In this document: positions 26,976-36,672 of the stretch, one piece after another
Layout of the letters: each line of letters begins with the position of its first letter
How positions within the stretch are numbered: position 1 is the stretch's first letter
From: Ferranicluibacter rubi
GTDB lineage: Bacteria; Pseudomonadota; Alphaproteobacteria; Rhizobiales; Rhizobiaceae
Length of the DNA stretch: 64,000 nt
NCBI RefSeq assembly: GCF_011603255.1
Contig: NZ_JAANCM010000001.1
Location: 620,001 to 684,000, forward strand
Reading direction: 5' to 3'
Translations under genes and position numbers: made by a program
The notes under the pieces: model-generated
What the model saw: the letters and a program-made list of their open reading frames with translations, nothing else
The model's database searches: none
What the model was told of the DNA's origin: nothing

Positions 26976-27962
26976 ATGTTGAGATTCGGAATTCTGTCGA
27001 CCGCCAAGATCGGTCGCGATGCGGTCGTTCCCGCCATCCAAGACGCAGAAAACTGCGTCGTCACCGCCATTGCCAGCCGCGACGGCGCCCGCGCCCGCGC
27101 CATGGCCGACCGGTTTTCCGTGCCGCACGCCTTTGCAAGCTACGAGGAGATGCTGGCCTCCGACGTGATCGACGCCGTCTACATCCCTCTGCCGACCGCC
27201 CAGCATGTGGAGTGGTCGATCCGCGCGGCGGAAGCCGGGAAGCATGTGCTCTGCGAAAAGCCGATCGCCTTGAAAGCGCAGGAGATCGACCGGCTGATCG
27301 AGGCGCGCGACCGCACCGGCGTGCTGATCTCGGAAGCCTATATGATCACCTACAGCCCCGTCTGGCACAAGGTCCGGGCGCTGCTCGCCGAAGGCGCGAT
27401 CGGTCGGCTGCGGCATGTGCAGGGCGCATTCACCTATTTCAATCGCGACCCGGCGAACATGCGCAACATTCCGGAACTCGGCGGCGGCGGCCTTCCCGAT
27501 ATCGGCGTCTACCCAACCATGGCGACGCGGTTCTCGACCGGCATCGAGCCGCAGCGGGTGCAGGCGACGACGGAACGCGATGCGACCTTCGGCACCGACA
27601 TCTATTCGAGCGTTCGGGCCGATTTCGGCACGTTCGAGCTGTCCTTCTACATCTCGACCCAGCTTGCGGCCCGCCAGGTCATGGTGTTCCACGGCGACGA
27701 GGGCGTGATCGAACTGACTTCGCCTTTCAATGCCGAGCGCTATGGGCGCCAGGAAGTAGTTCTGACCAACCAGAACCACAGCCAGTCGCAGCTTTTCCGC
27801 TTCCAGGACACGCGCCAGTACAAGCTTCAGGCCGAAGCCTTTTCGCGCGCGGCCACGGGCGGCAAGGATGACGTGGTGACGCTCGAAAACTCGCGCGCCA
27901 ACCAGGCCTTCATCGACGCGATCTACCGCGCCAGCGACAAGGACGGCTGGGAAGCCGTCTGA
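26976..27962 (+). CDS. Gfo/Idh/MocA family oxidoreductase
   Basis: A 328-residue NAD(P)-dependent dehydrogenase. The Rossmann fold opens with [15 protein letters not shown], and the conserved EKPIAL motif sits at about residue 93; the second domain includes [14 protein letters not shown], where D and the following helix supply active-site residues. AGGGAG lies 8 nt before the ATG at 26976. It ends 4 bp before a long palindrome that also resembles a repeat at 63.2 kb. The substrate is probably a sugar or cyclitol derivative. Confidence 0.88.
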   Translation: MLRFGILSTAKIGRDAVVPAIQDAENCVVTAIASRDGARARAMADRFSVPHAFASYEEMLASDVIDAVYIPLPTAQHVEWSIRAAEAGKHVLCEKPIALKAQEIDRLIEARDRTGVLISEAYMITYSPVWHKVRALLAEGAIGRLRHVQGAFTYFNRDPANMRNIPELGGGGLPDIGVYPTMATRFSTGIEPQRVQATTERDATFGTDIYSSVRADFGTFELSFYISTQLAARQVMVFHGDEGVIELTSPFNAERYGRQEVVLTNQNHSQSQLFRFQDTRQYKLQAEAFSRAATGGKDDVVTLENSRANQAFIDAIYRASDKDGWEAV

Positions 27963-27966
27963 GGAG

Positions 27967-28012
27967 CATTGTCCGACGCCGAAGCGGGATCGCTTCGGCG
28001 TCGGACAATGCG
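27967..28012. repeat. Palindromic intergenic repeat, copy 1
   Basis: GCATTGTCCGACGCCGAAGCG (27967-27987, written here as its two halves GCATTGTCCGAC and GCCGAAGCG), loop GGAT, and the perfect 21-base complement at 27992-28012. Bases 27979-28017 are the exact reverse complement of 63203-63241. It follows the Gfo/Idh/MocA stop and may act as a terminator, but the second copy marks it as a dispersed REP-like element. Confidence 0.85.
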
Positions 28013-28026
28013 GCAAGAACAAGAGG

Positions 28027-28290
28027 CTAGACGAGCCCGACGAGGCTTGATGCCGTGGTGCCGGTCGCAAGGATGCGGTCGGCCCGTAGCGGCAGCAGCG
28101 TGCCCTGGGGGACGCCGGCCAGCGTGACCAGAGCGCCGGACTGCATGCGCAGCGCGAGCGCGCCACCGGCGCCCACGTAGATCGCCCGTGTCGTCTCGGG
28201 CAGGTCGGTGCCATCGGTGGGCGTGATGGCGAAAGCATGCGTAGCGGGGCTCGAAAGGGAGCCTGCCGTGTGGGCGAAACGGTCGGTCAT
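28027..28290 (-). CDS. GTA/phage spike base protein, RCAP_rcc01079-like family
   Basis: An 87-residue protein whose pattern, [19 protein letters not shown] then [14 protein letters not shown] and [19 protein letters not shown], matches the spike base proteins first named from the Rhodobacter gene transfer agent region. It is a small beta-rich protein. No other phage or GTA gene is nearby, so it is an orphan: a relic or a domesticated single gene. It is divergent from xseA and lies next to a dispersed palindrome. Confidence 0.78.
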   Translation of the reverse strand: MTDRFAHTAGSLSSPATHAFAITPTDGTDLPETTRAIYVGAGGALALRMQSGALVTLAGVPQGTLLPLRADRILATGTTASSLVGLV

Positions 28291-28450
28291 GGTTCTGTCG
28301 TCCTTCTCTCGGGTTCACGTTGGTGTTTCGCCGACAGAGTGCCGCAGGACGAGACGGCGGGGAAAACGAAGACGATATTTTCCGCCTGAACGCCGCGTCC
28401 GGTCATCGGTGCATCTGGTCTTCCGTGCGGGCGCGCGTCACAATGGCGGC

Positions 28451-30019
28451 ATGAGCTCTTCCTTCGATGCCGATTCGCCGTCAAACCTGTGGGAATATTC
28501 CGTTTCCGAGCTGTCCGGCTCGATCAAGCGGACGATGGAGCAGACCTTCGATCAGGTGCGCGTGCGCGGCGAAATCTGCGGCTATCGCGGCCCGCACTCC
28601 TCGGGCCACGCCTATTTCGGGCTGAAGGACGAACGCGCCCGCATCGATGCCGTGGTCTGGAAGGGCACGATGGGCAAGCTGCGCTTCAAGCCCGAAGAGG
28701 GCATGGAGGTGATCGCGGTCGGCAAGATCACCACCTTCCCGGGCTCGTCCAAATACCAGATCATGATCGAGACGCTGGAGCCGGCAGGTGCCGGCGCGCT
28801 GATGGCGCTTCTGGAAGAGCGCCGGCGCAAGCTTGCGGCCGAAGGCCTGTTCGAGGAAAGCCGCAAGCAGCTCCTGCCGTTCATGCCGCGCGTCATCGGC
28901 GTCGTCACCTCGCCCACCGGCGCCGTCATCCGCGATATTCTGCACCGCATCGCCGATCGTTTCCCCGTGCATGTCGTCGTCTGGCCCGTCAAGGTTCAGG
29001 GCGAAGGCTCGGGCGACGAGGTGGCGGCCGCCATTCGCGGCTTCAATGCGCTGGAGGCAGGCGGGCCGATTGCGAAGCCGGACGTGCTGATCGTCGCGCG
29101 CGGCGGCGGCAGTCTCGAAGACCTCTGGGGCTTCAACGACGAGGCTGTGGTGCGGGCCGCGGCCGCCTCCGATATCCCGCTGATCTCGGCCGTCGGGCAC
29201 GAGACGGACTGGACGCTGATCGACCACGCGGCCGACCGGCGCGCACCCACGCCAACGGGTGCCGCGGAAATGGCTGTGCCGGTGCGCGCCGATCTCGAAG
29301 CCACGCTCTCCGCGCTGACCGCACGGCTGCGCGGTGCTGCTGGCCGGCACATGGACAATCGCCGTCATTCCCTAAGGGCGCTTGCGCGCGCGCTGCCCTC
29401 GCTCGATCAGGTGCTCGCTCTGCCCCGCCGCCGCTTCGACGAGGCGGCCTCCGGGCTCGTTCGCGGGCTGGTGTCCAACACCGCCGACAAGCGCCGCAGC
29501 TTCGAGCGCGTCGGCGCGCATCTTCGCCCCGATATGCTCGCCGCCCGGATCAACGACCGCCGCCAGCGGCTTCTTGAACGCATGGTGCGCGCGGAGCGCA
29601 ATGTCGAGCGGCTGATCGCCCGCGCCGGTACGCGCGTGACATCTGCGGATGCGGCACTGCGCAGCCTGCCCGTGCGGCTGCTCTCGCAGATCCATCGCTC
29701 GGCCGACCGCCTGCACGGCCTGTCGGGCCGCGCGGATGCCGCCGTCATCGCCGAGCTGCGCCGCGCCCGCAGCGCCGTTACGGCGCAGGACCGCGTGCTG
29801 CAGTCGCTGTCCTACCAGAACGTGCTCGCCCGCGGCTACGCGATCGTCCGAGATGCGGACGGTGCACCGGTCAAGGCCGCCGCCGCCCTCTCCACCGGTC
29901 AGAACGTGGCGCTGCAATTTGCCGACGGCACGGTCGGTGCGATCACCACCGAGGGAACGCCGGCGAAGACCCGCAAACGCGGCAGCGCGGAACCGGCCAA
30001 GCAGGGCAGTCTTTTTTAA
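28451..30019 (+). CDS. xseA: Exodeoxyribonuclease VII large subunit
   Basis: A 522-residue large subunit of exonuclease VII, which degrades single-stranded DNA with XseB. The N-terminal OB fold (about 10-115: [39 protein letters not shown]) is followed by the catalytic domain with [13 protein letters not shown]-like [30 protein letters not shown] and [13 protein letters not shown], then a long coiled coil. The ATG at 28451 follows GGCGGC; the open frame upstream lacks family features. xseB is not in the window. Confidence 0.95.
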   Translation: MSSSFDADSPSNLWEYSVSELSGSIKRTMEQTFDQVRVRGEICGYRGPHSSGHAYFGLKDERARIDAVVWKGTMGKLRFKPEEGMEVIAVGKITTFPGSSKYQIMIETLEPAGAGALMALLEERRRKLAAEGLFEESRKQLLPFMPRVIGVVTSPTGAVIRDILHRIADRFPVHVVVWPVKVQGEGSGDEVAAAIRGFNALEAGGPIAKPDVLIVARGGGSLEDLWGFNDEAVVRAAAASDIPLISAVGHETDWTLIDHAADRRAPTPTGAAEMAVPVRADLEATLSALTARLRGAAGRHMDNRRHSLRALARALPSLDQVLALPRRRFDEAASGLVRGLVSNTADKRRSFERVGAHLRPDMLAARINDRRQRLLERMVRAERNVERLIARAGTRVTSADAALRSLPVRLLSQIHRSADRLHGLSGRADAAVIAELRRARSAVTAQDRVLQSLSYQNVLARGYAIVRDADGAPVKAAAALSTGQNVALQFADGTVGAITTEGTPAKTRKRGSAEPAKQGSLF

Positions 30020-30087
30020 GTCGGGACGCGGGTATGGGCCTGAGTTCCCGCAAGCGGATGCGACGACGAACAGCACAGGGGTATTCG

Positions 30088-30723
30088 ATGCATTTCCTTC
30101 TCGTGCTCGCCCATCCGCTGCCGGAGAGCTTCGCTTGCGCCGTGGCCGACACCGCGACACGGGCGCTGGAGGCCAATGGCCACAGCGTCGATCGTCTCGA
30201 CCTCTATGCGGAGGACTTCGACCCGCGCCTCAGCCGGACGGAGCGAAGCGGCTATTTCGACGATCCCTATGACGCCACCGGCGTCGGTGCGATCGTGGAC
30301 AGACTGTCTGCGGCCGACGGGCTGATACTCGTCTTTCCGCAATGGTGGTTCAATTTCCCGGCCATTCTCAAGGGCTTCTTCGACCGTGTCTTCGCGCCGG
30401 GCATCGCCTTCACCCATGACGCGGCGGGCGGGCGGATCATCCGAAAGCTGACCAATATCCGGCTGCTCCATGCCTATACGACCACCGGCTCGCCGTGGTG
30501 GATCGCACGCCTCGTCATGGGCGATCCGGTCCGCCGCCTGCTGCGGCGCGGCATCGCGCCCTTCTGTGCCAAGGGCGTGGACTTCCAGATGCTGTCGCTG
30601 CACGACATGGACCGGGCGACGGACGCCCGGCGCCGCGCCCATCTCGACCGCATCGCGCGGCGCCTGCACCGAATCGGGCCCCTGAACGCGATCGTGAATG
30701 TAAATGCGAGAACGCTTCCGTAA
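30088..30723 (+). CDS. Flavodoxin-fold NAD(P)H oxidoreductase (quinone reductase family)
   Basis: A 211-residue protein of the MdaB/YwrO/NQO1 family. It opens HFLLVLAHPLPESFACAVAD, the FMN phosphate loop; LILVFPQWWFNFPAILKGFF is the second flavin-contact loop. It probably reduces quinones or electrophiles by two electrons using FAD or FMN. AGGGG lies 7 nt before the ATG at 30088. A MarR-type regulator starts 51 bp downstream and may control it. Confidence 0.87.
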   Translation: MHFLLVLAHPLPESFACAVADTATRALEANGHSVDRLDLYAEDFDPRLSRTERSGYFDDPYDATGVGAIVDRLSAADGLILVFPQWWFNFPAILKGFFDRVFAPGIAFTHDAAGGRIIRKLTNIRLLHAYTTTGSPWWIARLVMGDPVRRLLRRGIAPFCAKGVDFQMLSLHDMDRATDARRRAHLDRIARRLHRIGPLNAIVNVNARTLP

Positions 30724-30774
30724 CGATTTTCCGGGACAACTTGGATCCTGTTATCCGAGAAACCCCGAGGGATC

Positions 30775-31125
30775 ATGCCGGTCGAACTGTCCGCAACGCA
30801 GGCGCTGACGCTCTGGCACACGGTCTCGCTCGATCAGGTGCGCGTGGAGAGCGGCGACCTGACGCTGCGGCAGATGGCCATTCTGCTCCATATCTACCTC
30901 GTGCCGCCGCCGCATACGGTGCGCGGCCTTGCCGCGACGCTGGGTGTGACCAAGCCGGTGATTACGCGGGCGCTGGACACGATGGGCGAGCGCGGGTTGG
31001 TGGAGCGGGTGCGCGACGACCGCGACCGGCGCAACGTCGTCATCAAACGCACCGTCACCGGCGCACTCTATCTTGAAAAGCTTGGCGATCTGATCATTGA
31101 TCGTGGCCGTAGACTGTCGCTCTGA
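30775..31125 (+). CDS. MarR-family transcriptional regulator
   Basis: A 116-residue winged helix-turn-helix protein. The recognition helix region is VRGLAATLGVTKPVITRALD and the wing is VERVRDDRDRRNVVIKRT. It is somewhat shorter than typical MarR proteins, mainly in the C-terminal dimerisation helix. It follows the quinone reductase-like gene and precedes the NlpC/P60 gene, both on the same strand, so it may autoregulate a small operon. Confidence 0.8.
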   Translation: MPVELSATQALTLWHTVSLDQVRVESGDLTLRQMAILLHIYLVPPPHTVRGLAATLGVTKPVITRALDTMGERGLVERVRDDRDRRNVVIKRTVTGALYLEKLGDLIIDRGRRLSL

Positions 31126-31159
31126 TCCTCTTTCCCAAACCTCCTTGCATGTGAGCGTA

Positions 31160-32026
31160 ATGACCCATTCCTTCGACCGCAGGCTTCATGCCTTTCGCCC
31201 GGATCTTGCGGAGGAGAGCCTGCGCGGTCATGTGGACGCTCTTGCCTATACCGCCGGCTCCTCCGCCGTCTGCTGCGTGCCGGTGATGCCGCTGCGGGCC
31301 GAGCCGGATCTTGGCTGCGGCGCCGATACGGAACTGCTGATCGGCGAGACCGTGCGCGTGCTCGACACCTCGCATGGCTGGGCTTGGGTCAAGGCGGACG
31401 CGGACAGCTATGTCGGCTATGTCCCGGATTTTGCCGTGGTCAGCATCCAGAAGAGCCCGACGCACATCATCACCGCGCCGCGGACCTTCGTCTATTCCGG
31501 TGCGGACCTGCGCTTTCCCACCGTGCAGGCGCTGTCGATGGGCAGCCGCATCACCGCCATCGACGAGCGCGGCACCCGTGGCACGCGCTATTTCCTGCTG
31601 GAGAACGGCCAGGCCGTCGTTGCCGGTCACTGCGCGCCGGTCGGCGAAGCGCCGCAGGGCGACTATGTCTCCATCGCCGCACGGTTCATCGAGACGCCCT
31701 ACCTCTGGGGCGGCCGTTCCGGCTTCGGCATCGATTGCTCGGGCCTCGTGCAACTGTCGCTGATGATGACCGGCGTCGCCGCACCGCGCGACACCGACAT
31801 GCAGGCCGCATCGCTCGGCCACGAGATCGCCCGAGAGGATCTGCGCCGCGGCGACCTCGTCTTCTGGAAGGGTCATGTCGCCATCATGGAAGACCAGGCG
31901 ACCCTGATCCACGCTAACGGCAACACGATGACGGTGGCGCGCGAGGGGCTGGACGAGGCCATCGAGCGGATCGGCTGGCTCTACGAACAGCCGACCGCCT
32001 TCCGCCGGCCTGTGGAAAGCCTCTGA
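31160..32026 (+). CDS. NlpC/P60 family cell wall hydrolase with SH3 domains
   Basis: A 288-residue protein. The N-terminal half (about 20-150) contains two SH3-like segments; the C-terminal NlpC/P60 domain has the catalytic Cys in SGFGIDCSGLVQL and His in WKGHVAIM, with YLWGG upstream. Such enzymes cleave peptide bonds in peptidoglycan stem peptides. No obvious signal peptide is visible, which suggests cytoplasmic recycling of murein peptides or export by another route. The ATG at 31160 is preferred; a GTG at 31151 is possible. Confidence 0.87.
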   Translation: MTHSFDRRLHAFRPDLAEESLRGHVDALAYTAGSSAVCCVPVMPLRAEPDLGCGADTELLIGETVRVLDTSHGWAWVKADADSYVGYVPDFAVVSIQKSPTHIITAPRTFVYSGADLRFPTVQALSMGSRITAIDERGTRGTRYFLLENGQAVVAGHCAPVGEAPQGDYVSIAARFIETPYLWGGRSGFGIDCSGLVQLSLMMTGVAAPRDTDMQAASLGHEIAREDLRRGDLVFWKGHVAIMEDQATLIHANGNTMTVAREGLDEAIERIGWLYEQPTAFRRPVESL

Positions 32027-32036
32027 CGCAAGACGA

Positions 32037-32999
32037 TCAATAGCCGGCTGTGCGATCCACCAAATGCTCAAAAGGCAGGCCCGCTTCGTGGCGCTCGATC
32101 TGCGTTTCCACGTGACGGAAGAGCGCGCGGACATCCGACGCCGCGGCGGCATGCGGCGTCACGATGACGTTCGGCAACGTCCATAGCGGGCTATCGGCGT
32201 CCAGCGGTTCGGTGGAGAAGACATCGAGCGAGGCGCCGTGCAGCACGCCCGAGCGGATCGCCGCGACGATATCGGCCTCGACCTGGCTGCCGCCCCGCCC
32301 GGCATTGATGAAACCGGGCGCACCGAACGGTCCCTTACGGCTCAGTTTTGCGAACAACGCCGCATCGAACAGGCCGCGCGTCTCCGCCGTCAGCGGCAGG
32401 AGTCCGACGAGGAGATCGGTGCGCGCGAGGAAGGCGTCGAGACCGCTCCCGTCATAGGTCTCGATCCCCTCGATCGTCTTCGGCCGCCGCGACCAGCCGA
32501 TGACGGTGAACCCCATCGTCTTCAGCTTGCGCGCCGCATCTTGGCCCAGCACGCCGAGGCCCATAACGCCGACGGTCATTTCGCGCGCCTCCGGCTGGGG
32601 ACGTTCGGCCCAGAGGCCCTGCTTTGCCTGCTTTTCATAGGCAACATGCTGGCGTAGATGCAGCAGGCACTGCAGCACCACCCACTCGCTCATGCGGGTG
32701 GTCAGCGTCGGATCGACGAAGCGTATCAGCGGTACATCCGGCAATCCCGGCAGCGTCAGCACATGATCGACGCCGGCACCGCCGGAGAAGACGGCTTCAA
32801 GGTTCGGCGCACGGTCGAAGAGGTCGGGCTGCGACTTCCAGACCACGGCATAGCGGGCCTGCGACAGATCGCGCCCCGCATGGGCGGGATCGGCGCGGTT
32901 GATGACGTCGCGTCCGGGAAAGGCACGGACGAGGGCTGACTGAACCTCGTCCGCGTTGAACTTCAGGTCGATGACGATGGGAGCGGCGGTCGAGGGCAT
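32037..32999 (-). CDS. D-isomer-specific 2-hydroxyacid dehydrogenase (GhrA-like)
   Basis: A 320-residue NAD(P)H-dependent dehydrogenase. The Rossmann motif is GVMGLGVLGQDAARKL, the substrate-binding loop is FSGGAGVDHV, and the catalytic Arg lies in INAGRGGSQVE, with His in VIVTPHAAA. GhrA-like enzymes reduce glyoxylate and hydroxypyruvate. It is downstream of yejF on the same strand (36-bp gap) and may be co-transcribed with it. Confidence 0.87.
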   Translation of the reverse strand: MPSTAAPIVIDLKFNADEVQSALVRAFPGRDVINRADPAHAGRDLSQARYAVVWKSQPDLFDRAPNLEAVFSGGAGVDHVLTLPGLPDVPLIRFVDPTLTTRMSEWVVLQCLLHLRQHVAYEKQAKQGLWAERPQPEAREMTVGVMGLGVLGQDAARKLKTMGFTVIGWSRRPKTIEGIETYDGSGLDAFLARTDLLVGLLPLTAETRGLFDAALFAKLSRKGPFGAPGFINAGRGGSQVEADIVAAIRSGVLHGASLDVFSTEPLDADSPLWTLPNVIVTPHAAAASDVRALFRHVETQIERHEAGLPFEHLVDRTAGY

Positions 33000-33035
33000 G
33001 ATGGTTTCCGGAGGATCTGATCTGACGGCGGCCGT

Positions 33036-34664
33036 CTACTGGCGGACGGCGGGGACGGGCACGGCCTCAAGGTCGAAGGCGGCGGCCATGAGGGCCTTGG
33101 TATAGTCTTCGCGCGGCGCCGTGAAGATAGCCTCGGCCGGCCCCTTCTCCACGACCTTGCCGAGCCGCATGACGATCATATCGTTGGCCAGCGCCCGCAC
33201 GACCTTGAGGTCATGGCTGATGAACAGATAGGCGAGGCCGTGGCGGGCCTGCAGGTCGCGCAGGAGATCGACCACCTGCGCCTGCACGCTCATGTCGAGC
33301 GCCGAGGTCGGCTCGTCCAGCATCACGAATTGCGGCTTTAGCACCATGGCGCGGGCGATGGCGATACGCTGGCGCTGGCCGCCGGAGAACTCGTGCGGGT
33401 AGCGCCAGCGCGTGGCCGCGTCGAGGCCCACTTCTTCCAGCGCCGCGGCCACGCGCGCATCGCGCTCCCGTGCCGACAGGGACGGCTCGTGCACCTGCAA
33501 CCCTTCGCCGATGATGTCGGAGACGGCCATGCGCGGGCTGAGCGAGCCGAAGGGGTCCTGAAAGACGATCTGCATGCGCCGGCGCAGCGGCCGCATCTGG
33601 CTGAAGGAATAGCTTTCGATATTCTGGCCCTCGAAGCCGATGCGCCCCTGCGACCCGATGAGCCGGGTCAACGCAAGGCCGAGCGTGGTCTTGCCGGACC
33701 CGGATTCGCCGACGACGCCGAGCGTCTGCCCGGCGCGCAGCGTCAGGTCGATGCCATCGACGGCCTTCACGTGATCCACGGTCTTGCGCAGGAAGCCGGC
33801 CTTGATCGGAAACCAGACCTTCATATCCTTCGCCTCGATGACGATCGGCTTCGTCTCGTCGGATGCCGGCGGCTTGCCGCGCGGCTCGGAAGCGAGCAGA
33901 TGGCGGGTATAGGCGTGCTGCGGATTGTTGAAGATCTCGGCCGTCGGCCCCGTTTCGACGATCCTGCCCTTCGTCATCACGCAGACGCGGTCGGCGATCT
34001 TGCGGACGATGCCGAGATCATGGGTGATGAACAGCATGGACATGCCATGCTCATCCTTCAACTGCTTCAGAAGCTCGAGGATCTGCGCCTGCACTGTCAC
34101 GTCGAGCGCCGTGGTCGGCTCGTCGGCGATCAGCAGTTCCGGCCGGTTGGCGAGCGCCATGGCGATCATCACGCGCTGGCGCTGTCCGCCGGAAAGCTCG
34201 TGCGGATAGGCCTTCAGGCGTTTCTCCGGCTCGCGGATACCGACCTGCCGCAGGAGCTCCAGCACGCGCGGCCGCGCCTGCGCCGGCTTGATACCCTGGT
34301 GAAGATCGAGGATCTCGGCGATCTGCCGCTCGATCGAATGGAGCGGATTGAGCGACGTCATCGGCTCCTGGAAGATCATCGTGATGTCATTGCCGCGCAC
34401 CTCCCTCAGCTCGGCATCGCCGATCTTCAGGAGGTCGCGCCCGTTGAACAGGATCTCACCCCCCGGATGGCTGGCGGCGGGATAGGGCAGAAGCTTCAGG
34501 ATCGAATTGGCCGAGACCGACTTGCCGGACCCGGATTCGCCGACGAGTGCGACGACCTCGCCCTTCGCGATATCGAACGACACCCGATCGACCGCCAGAG
34601 ACGTCTTGCCGCCCTGGTGGAAAGCCACGGAGAGATCGCGCACGGACAGGAGCGGTTCGGTCAT
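33036..34664 (-). CDS. yejF: Peptide ABC transporter ATP-binding protein, YejF type (two ATPase domains)
   Basis: A 542-residue protein with two fused ABC ATPases. The first domain has Walker A GESGSGKS (about 36-43) and signature LSGGQRQR; the second has GESGSGKTT and FSGGQRQR with Walker B VMLDEP. This duplicated form is YejF, which powers uptake of peptides through YejABE (in E. coli also microcin C). Its ATG overlaps the stop of the upstream PIN-domain gene (ATGA), and no clear Shine-Dalgarno sequence precedes it, so translation may depend on the toxin gene. Confidence 0.92.
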   Translation of the reverse strand: MTEPLLSVRDLSVAFHQGGKTSLAVDRVSFDIAKGEVVALVGESGSGKSVSANSILKLLPYPAASHPGGEILFNGRDLLKIGDAELREVRGNDITMIFQEPMTSLNPLHSIERQIAEILDLHQGIKPAQARPRVLELLRQVGIREPEKRLKAYPHELSGGQRQRVMIAMALANRPELLIADEPTTALDVTVQAQILELLKQLKDEHGMSMLFITHDLGIVRKIADRVCVMTKGRIVETGPTAEIFNNPQHAYTRHLLASEPRGKPPASDETKPIVIEAKDMKVWFPIKAGFLRKTVDHVKAVDGIDLTLRAGQTLGVVGESGSGKTTLGLALTRLIGSQGRIGFEGQNIESYSFSQMRPLRRRMQIVFQDPFGSLSPRMAVSDIIGEGLQVHEPSLSARERDARVAAALEEVGLDAATRWRYPHEFSGGQRQRIAIARAMVLKPQFVMLDEPTSALDMSVQAQVVDLLRDLQARHGLAYLFISHDLKVVRALANDMIVMRLGKVVEKGPAEAIFTAPREDYTKALMAAAFDLEAVPVPAVRQ

Positions 34665-35158
34665 GGGGACAGGGATTCCAGGAGGGTGGTGAGTGTGGGG
34701 ATGTCAGGGGCGGCCATTTTGATCGAAGCGGCCTTCCGCACGCCATAGCGGAGGTTGTAGATTTCATCGACCTTCCGCAGATCACGATCATCGGTGAGGA
34801 AGAGCGAGCATTCACATCCAAAAGCTGTTGAAAGGTGAATGGCGTCAGGCAGTTTCAACCGTGTTTGCGACCGAAGCACGGCGGCATACCAGAGCACCTG
34901 CCGGGAAACGGGTTCGACATCCAGCCAAGCACACTGCCGCACCATATTATCATAACGAGAGATGAGTTCGTCATCGTGATTTTTATAGGGTTTGGTAAGA
35001 ACCTCGGCCAGCGTGAGTTCACTGGTCAAAATAATGGGTGAATCGGCTGCCTCGGAGATCGAAATCACTTCGATCAATAAGGCTGAACGTTCCGATTTCT
35101 CTTCTGCGACGAAAATGAAGGCGTTCGTGTCGAAATAGATCCTTGGCGCCTTCCTCAT
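34661..35158 (-). CDS. PIN-domain ribonuclease, probable VapC-like toxin
   Basis: A 165-residue PIN-fold protein. Acidic active-site residues are visible: D10 in IYFDTNAF, E47 or E52 in TSELTLAEVL, D105 in KLPDAIHLSTA and D123/D124 in FLTDDRDL. VapC-type toxins cut tRNA or rRNA. Its ATG overlaps the stop of the partner antitoxin gene, and its stop overlaps the start of yejF. The pair interrupts the otherwise conserved yejE-yejF junction. All acidic residues appear intact, so it is probably active. Confidence 0.85.
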   Translation of the reverse strand: MRKAPRIYFDTNAFIFVAEEKSERSALLIEVISISEAADSPIILTSELTLAEVLTKPYKNHDDELISRYDNMVRQCAWLDVEPVSRQVLWYAAVLRSQTRLKLPDAIHLSTAFGCECSLFLTDDRDLRKVDEIYNLRYGVRKAASIKMAAPDIPTLTTLLESLSP

Positions 35159-35466
35159 TCATCATCCCATTCGTCCCGCAGCTCCCGTATCCGGCGAACA
35201 GCTTCCTCGGTATCTGTCGTCGATCCGCGCTTTTCCTTGTAAGCTCGAATATCTTTCAACAGATCCGCAAGTTCGATCGGTGCACCCGGCTCGCGATAGG
35301 TCGGAAGGAAGAGCGGAGTCTTCTCCGCTACGCCGCGTTCAGGCACATAGGGCGATATGTCCTGTTGTTCGATGACGATTCGAACCGTTGCGTCGGAGTC
35401 GAAGCCACTCCTGAGGTCATCAGGAAGTTTCGATGCGGGGTAATGAGCGCGCACGATCTTGTTCAT
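35155..35466 (-). CDS. Antitoxin partner of the PIN-domain toxin
   Basis: A 103-residue protein starting MNKIVRAHYPASKLPDDL, with a hydrophobic strand pattern and an acidic C-terminal half (AVRRIRELRDEWDDE) that would bind the toxin. No strong match to a named antitoxin family is claimed. AAGGAAGGA lies 9 nt before the ATG. It lies 63 bp after yejE and overlaps the toxin gene by 4 bp, which is the basis for the antitoxin call. Confidence 0.72.
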   Translation of the reverse strand: MNKIVRAHYPASKLPDDLRSGFDSDATVRIVIEQQDISPYVPERGVAEKTPLFLPTYREPGAPIELADLLKDIRAYKEKRGSTTDTEEAVRRIRELRDEWDDE

Positions 35467-35529
35467 CTCTCGTCCTTCCTTTGTATTGCCGTGCAACAAT
35501 CATACCGCCAATACCTTCATCTGACGAGG

Positions 35530-36672
35530 TCACCCAAACGTCTTTCGCGGATCGAACGCGTCGCGCGCGGCCTCGCCGATGAAGATCAGGAGCGACAGCA
35601 TGACCGACATCACCAGGAAGGCGGTGAGGCCGAGCCAGGGGGCCTGGAGGTTGGACTTGCCCTGCGCGATCAGCTCGCCGAGCGAAGGCGAGCCGGGGGG
35701 CATGCCAAAGCCGAGGAAGTCGAGCGAGGTCAGCGTGGTGATGGAGCCCGAGAGGATGAAGGGCAGGAAGGTGAGCGTGGCGACCATCGCGTTCGGCAGG
35801 AGATGCCGCCACATGATCGTGGCATTGCCGACGCCGAGCGCCCGGGCGGCGCGGACATATTCGAAGTTGCGCGCCCGCAGGAACTCGGCCCGGACCACGC
35901 CGACGAAGCCGACCCAGGAGAAGAGCAGCATGATACCGAGCAGCACGAAGAAGCCGGGCGGCAGGATCGCCGCGATGATCAGCAGGATGTAGAGTACCGG
36001 CATGGACGACCAGATCTCGATGAAACGCTGCATCAACAGGTCGGTCCACCCGCCGAAATAGCCCTGGATCGCACCGGCGGTGACGCCGACCACGGCCGAC
36101 GCGATGGTCAGCGCCAGGCCGAAGAGCACCGAAATGCGGAAGCCGTAGATCGTGCGGGCCGCGACGTCGCGCGCCTGGTCGTCGGTGCCGAGCCAGTTGA
36201 AATTGCCGAGCGTGCAGCCGCGATCGGCCTCGCCTTGCGCGTAGCCGGAGCAGCGTTCCGCCGCGTTCATCGTCCAGAAGGGGGCCGTGGGTGCGGAATG
36301 CGGGATGTTGGAATTGGCGCTGCGGTAGGAATAGCGGATCGGCGGCCAGACCATCCAGCCATTCGCCTCGATCTCCTCGCGGATGAAGTCGGAGGCGTAA
36401 TCGGTCTCGGCCAGAAAGCCGCCGAACCTGTCTTCGGGATAGTTGACCAGCACAGGCACCATCAGTTCGCCCTTATAGGAGACGAGGATCGGGCGGTCGT
36501 TGGCGATGAACTCGGCGCAGAGGCTGAAGCCGAAGAGCGCGAGAAAGATCCAGAACGACCAGTAGCCGCGCCGGTTGGCCTTGAAATTCTCCCAGCGGCG
36601 CTTTGCGACGGGCGACAATCGTCCGGGTCTGGCAACGGTCACGATATCAGGGTTCGCGGTGATGTCCGTCAT
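35530..36672 (-). CDS. yejE: Peptide ABC transporter permease, YejE type
   Basis: A 380-residue permease with the N-terminal membrane anchor (about 40-60), a large periplasmic segment containing the TLGNFNWLGTDDQARDV motif, and a C-terminal five-helix DppC-like core. The EAA-type loop reads RARNFEYVRAARALGVGNATI. The ATG at 36672 overlaps the yejB stop (ATGA). With YejB it forms the peptide channel. A toxin-antitoxin pair follows before yejF. Confidence 0.93.
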   Translation of the reverse strand: MTDITANPDIVTVARPGRLSPVAKRRWENFKANRRGYWSFWIFLALFGFSLCAEFIANDRPILVSYKGELMVPVLVNYPEDRFGGFLAETDYASDFIREEIEANGWMVWPPIRYSYRSANSNIPHSAPTAPFWTMNAAERCSGYAQGEADRGCTLGNFNWLGTDDQARDVAARTIYGFRISVLFGLALTIASAVVGVTAGAIQGYFGGWTDLLMQRFIEIWSSMPVLYILLIIAAILPPGFFVLLGIMLLFSWVGFVGVVRAEFLRARNFEYVRAARALGVGNATIMWRHLLPNAMVATLTFLPFILSGSITTLTSLDFLGFGMPPGSPSLGELIAQGKSNLQAPWLGLTAFLVMSVMLSLLIFIGEAARDAFDPRKTFG

